Below, piece after piece: positions 19,086 through 22,275 of a DNA stretch of 22,275 nt; the first letter of the stretch is position 1; every line of letters begins with the position of its first letter. Position numbers and translations under genes: made by a program. The notes under the pieces were generated by a model. The model saw nothing but the letters and a program-made list of their open reading frames with translations, searched no databases and had not been told where the DNA came from. This stretch comes from Pedobacter sp. GTDB lineage: Bacteria; Bacteroidota; Bacteroidia; Sphingobacteriales; Sphingobacteriaceae. The stretch is taken from the NCBI GenBank assembly GCA_028287885.1, contig JAQBOT010000104.1, positions 1 through 22,275 on the forward strand, in the 5' to 3' direction.

Positions 19086-22000
19086 ATGAAAAAAGGGCCT
19101 TTAATCATACTTATTGTTGCTTTCTGGAAACTTACCTTGGCACAAAGTTCAGCGGTCAAGTTTGACCACTTTTCCATTGTAGATGGATTGCCAGAAGTGT
19201 CTGTGCAGTTTATCCGTCAGGATGATCAGGGATACATCTGGATGGGAACACAAAACGGATTACTCCGCTATGATGGCTACAAACCGAGGGTATATAAGCT
19301 GCGTGGAAATAATGTGTTCACACTAAACGCCTCAATGACGACCAACATGATTGAGGATAATAATAAGGTCCTCTGGTTTTCCACGGTGGGGAACGGGCTG
19401 TTTAAATACAACCGTGCTAAAGATAACTTTTCTCAATTTCCTTATCCTGACGTTAATAAAGATAACGCTCTGGTAGATGATTATGTCACCGCAGTTGACT
19501 TGAATAATAATTTGTGGGCCTATCACACCAATAAAAATGGTGACTACGAGCAAATCGTGAAATTCAATCAAAAAACCAAGCAGTATGAGTTTTATAACCA
19601 GCAGCAAAAAGGTGCACATTATCTAAATGCCTCCCACGTTTACATGTTGGAAAAAACCAAAGCTGGTCAGATTTGGATTGGAACAAACAATGGCTTATTT
19701 AGGTACGACTATCAAAGCGATCAATTTATTGGCTATCTGGCATCCGGCAACATGCCGGATAAAACCGCTGTCACATTCGTCTATGAAGCCCCATCCCAAC
19801 CTGGAGTACTCTGGCTGAATATTACTGACGCATTAACCAGAAGGGCAAGTATTGTTAAGTTTGACACCCAGAGCAAGTCCTTTCTGGCATACAATCCCGG
19901 TGCACTCCCCGGCTTTAAAGCCAGAAATGATTCGTTGAATGCGGTCTATGAAGACAGTAAAAAGCGACTTTGGTTTGCGACTATGGACGGATTGCTGTTA
20001 TTCGATCGAAAATTAGCAGTATTCACAAAATATTTGCCAACGGACACAAGTAGCGAGCCCAATAAGAACAGACTGTATGGCATGATTGAAGGTCATGACG
20101 GTACATTTTGGATCAAATCGGGGAAAGGGCTTTTAAACTTTGAGCCGAGCTCCAGTAGATTTCAGCGGTTCACCTGGAATCCGGAAGATCCATCTGCAAT
20201 AAGTGGAGATTACTTTAATAAACTTGGGCCGATCAATGATGACCTGATGGTTGACCATTCAGGTATTCTTTGGGTGGGGGTAGATTTCAGTGGGGTAGAT
20301 AAGTTAAATCAACTGACAAGCGCCTTTACAAACTATGCAAAAAAAACATGGATTAAGACCAACTATCCTGGCGGAAGTCCGAGACAGATAAAATTTATGC
20401 CTGATGGTTATGTTTGGTTCAGCACAAAGAATGGCTATTATAAGTGGCTTCCGGAAAGCGATGAGTATACCAAGTTGTTTGAAAGCAACAACTTGGTTAA
20501 GTCCAATTCTACATTCGATGTCAGTGCGACGGGTGTGTTATATTTCTCAACTGAAGACGGCTTTTGTGTATTGGATAGCAGGCGACACCTTCTGAAACAA
20601 TATTCACATATTCCAGGTGACTCGACTTCAGTTAGCAGCAATAGGATCACTCGTATCTTGCAGGATCATACAGGCAAGGTCTGGATAGGCACAGAAGATT
20701 ACGGCATTTGCGTTTTTGATCCGGCGACAAAAAGATTCAAACGTTATCCCTTTATAAAGAATAATGCTATGATCAGAACCAGTGGGCCGCTGGACGACAT
20801 AACAGTTAACACGATGTATGAGGACAAACAAGGCGTTCTTTGGGTAGGTACAAACTATGGCGGGCTTAACCGCTTCAACCGGAACAGCGACAGTTTCGAA
20901 TCTTTTCTATATGCAGGCGACAAAAGGGTTGTATGTATAACGGCTATGTATGAAGACCAAAACGGACGTTTTTGGGTTGGCAGTTACTTGGATGGCCTGT
21001 ATGAGTTTGACCGGAAAACAGGAAGATACATCTTGAATTTTAATGAAGAAAATGGCTTACTCTTTAATTCTGTGACCAGTATTACTGCAGATCAGAGCGG
21101 CACCATTTGGGCATTTTCGTTAAGAGGTCTTAGTAGAATTGACCCGGTTACACGCTCGTTAAAGAACTTTCCATTGAAAATGATCTTACCGGAACTGCAA
21201 CTCTCCGGAATCTTAAGTAGTAATCTGATTACCTATAAAGATCGAATACTAATCAGCCTGCTTAATGGGTTCTCAGTTTTTAAACCTGCGGCTTTAACGG
21301 GTAACCACTCTCCTCCAATCGTTCATATTGAACAAATTAGTTATATCAATCCAAGATCAGCGGCGACGCATGTAAATACCTTTCAAACCTTCAGTAGGAA
21401 GAGTTTGTCTTTGCCTTGGAAAGATAACCGGGTTTCCTTCAACTATATCGCTTTGCACTTCACTAATCCTTTAGAAAACTCTTATGCCTATTTTTTGGAA
21501 GGCTATGATAAGCATTGGGTTCAGGCGGGAACCAGCAGGAGCGTAACGTACAATAATTTATCACCAGGGACCTATACCTTCCACGTTAGAGCGGCCAACA
21601 GTGATGGTGTATGGAACACGAAAGGTGATTCATTTGTAGTTATCATCCGCTCCCCCTGGTGGATGCGTTGGTGGGCCTGGCTTACTTATGTTGTCTTATG
21701 TGTAGGTGCCGTCTATACATTTGTCCTGTTCCGATCGAAAACTTTGAGAAAAGAAAATGAACAATTGGAAAAGCGGGTGGCGCTGAGAACAACTGAACTA
21801 AAGGAAGCAAATGCAGAATTGAACGTACACAAAGCAGAGGTTACTGTTCAACGTGATCAGCTCTCGGAGAAAATTAAGGAATTGGAGGCCACCCAGGAGC
21901 AGCTTATCCAGTCGGAAAAGCTTGCATCTTTAGGTGAACTCACAGCGGGAATCGCCCATGAGATTCAGAATCCGCTGAACTTTGTGAATAACTTTTCGGA

Positions 22001-22275
22001 GGTCAGTATGGAGCTGGTAGAGGAGCTGCAGGCAGAATTGCGGGTGGGAGACACCTCGGAAGCACAGTTAATTGCAACAGATGTAAAGCAAAATCTAAGC
22101 AAGATCCGGCACCATGGCATGCGTGCGGATGGGATTGTGAAAAGCATGCTGGAACACAGCAGGGCAGGCCACAATGTTAAGGTGCCAACTAATATTAATA
22201 AGCTGGCGGACGAATACATGAGACTGGCTTTTCACGGCCTACGGGCTAAAGACACCGAATTTAATTCGAAGTTGA
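19086..22275 (+). CDS. Two-component propeller sensor histidine kinase, 3' partial
   Basis: The frame opens at ATG 19086 (after an in-frame TAA at 19068) and stays open to the window end, 1063 residues seen. A signal peptide (1-19, ending LTLAQ) sends the sensor part to the periplasm. About fourteen Reg_prop blades follow (YIWMGTQNGLLRYD, QIWIGTNNGLFRYD, KVWIGTEDYGICVFDP and others; about 25-690), enough for two seven-bladed propellers. Then come a Y_Y_Y domain (about 775-850; LPWKDNRVSFNYIALHF), one membrane segment (about 862-882), a coiled coil (about 885-945) and a HisKA box with His958 in GIAHEIQNPLNFVNNF. The ATPase domain lies beyond the window, so a fused receiver and AraC domain, as in hybrid systems for glycan sensing, cannot be excluded. 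It is probably co-transcribed with the receiver-cyclase gene. Confidence 0.93.
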   Translation, partial: MKKGPLIILIVAFWKLTLAQSSAVKFDHFSIVDGLPEVSVQFIRQDDQGYIWMGTQNGLLRYDGYKPRVYKLRGNNVFTLNASMTTNMIEDNNKVLWFSTVGNGLFKYNRAKDNFSQFPYPDVNKDNALVDDYVTAVDLNNNLWAYHTNKNGDYEQIVKFNQKTKQYEFYNQQQKGAHYLNASHVYMLEKTKAGQIWIGTNNGLFRYDYQSDQFIGYLASGNMPDKTAVTFVYEAPSQPGVLWLNITDALTRRASIVKFDTQSKSFLAYNPGALPGFKARNDSLNAVYEDSKKRLWFATMDGLLLFDRKLAVFTKYLPTDTSSEPNKNRLYGMIEGHDGTFWIKSGKGLLNFEPSSSRFQRFTWNPEDPSAISGDYFNKLGPINDDLMVDHSGILWVGVDFSGVDKLNQLTSAFTNYAKKTWIKTNYPGGSPRQIKFMPDGYVWFSTKNGYYKWLPESDEYTKLFESNNLVKSNSTFDVSATGVLYFSTEDGFCVLDSRRHLLKQYSHIPGDSTSVSSNRITRILQDHTGKVWIGTEDYGICVFDPATKRFKRYPFIKNNAMIRTSGPLDDITVNTMYEDKQGVLWVGTNYGGLNRFNRNSDSFESFLYAGDKRVVCITAMYEDQNGRFWVGSYLDGLYEFDRKTGRYILNFNEENGLLFNSVTSITADQSGTIWAFSLRGLSRIDPVTRSLKNFPLKMILPELQLSGILSSNLITYKDRILISLLNGFSVFKPAALTGNHSPPIVHIEQISYINPRSAATHVNTFQTFSRKSLSLPWKDNRVSFNYIALHFTNPLENSYAYFLEGYDKHWVQAGTSRSVTYNNLSPGTYTFHVRAANSDGVWNTKGDSFVVIIRSPWWMRWWAWLTYVVLCVGAVYTFVLFRSKTLRKENEQLEKRVALRTTELKEANAELNVHKAEVTVQRDQLSEKIKELEATQEQLIQSEKLASLGELTAGIAHEIQNPLNFVNNFSEVSMELVEELQAELRVGDTSEAQLIATDVKQNLSKIRHHGMRADGIVKSMLEHSRAGHNVKVPTNINKLADEYMRLAFHGLRAKDTEFNSKL

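Overview
The window looks like a chromosomal stretch from a Bacteroidota bacterium, most likely Sphingobacteriaceae (Mucilaginibacter/Pedobacter type). The reasons are the A-rich spacers with few Shine-Dalgarno sites, TAnnTTTG-like promoter boxes, the EF-P sequence, and a two-component propeller histidine kinase of the kind common in this phylum. Nothing resembles a prophage, CRISPR array, rRNA or tRNA gene. No taxonomic marker is present, so the assignment is an inference from protein character.

Layout. 1-815: 3' part of a TlpA-like thioredoxin gene, ending at a strong bidirectional terminator shared with the convergent katG (923-3190, minus). 3595-4029: PhnB-like VOC protein. 4171-4395: small KOW-domain protein, followed by a gene-poor stretch (4405-4959) holding what may be the worn end of an IS21-type element. 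4960-10544, all minus: a DinB-like protein, elongation factor P, a large secreted protein with one serine-less alpha/beta-hydrolase domain and two SGNH esterase domains, and an ABC exporter. 10818-12107: a sorbosone-dehydrogenase-like lipoprotein. 12282-13289 (minus): a spore-photoproduct-lyase-like radical SAM gene cut by an in-frame amber codon. 13619-14170 (minus): a RibD/DHFR-like reductase. 14539-16500: a soluble triple-PAS histidine kinase. 16662-17707: a VOC protein and a second RibD/DHFR-like protein, overlapping by four bases. 17988 to the end: a response regulator with a class III adenylate cyclase output, followed 54 bases later by a periplasmic-propeller histidine kinase that runs off the window.

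How they fit. Most genes are single housekeeping or stress functions: KatG removes peroxide and EF-P relieves ribosome stalling. The most coherent unit is the last pair, which would let an extracytoplasmic signal sensed by a 14-blade propeller kinase control a phospho-regulated cyclic-nucleotide cyclase. The partnership is inferred from adjacency only.

Best leads: (1) the amber codon at a conserved-looking position of the SplB-like gene, with an intact 31-codon in-frame tail behind it; (2) the Ser-to-Ala change in the hydrolase domain of the triple-domain esterase; (3) the receiver-cyclase plus propeller-kinase pair, preceded by a PerR-box-like palindrome; (4) the tandem 24-bp repeats at 4446-4517. 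I did not find a convincing wholly new system.
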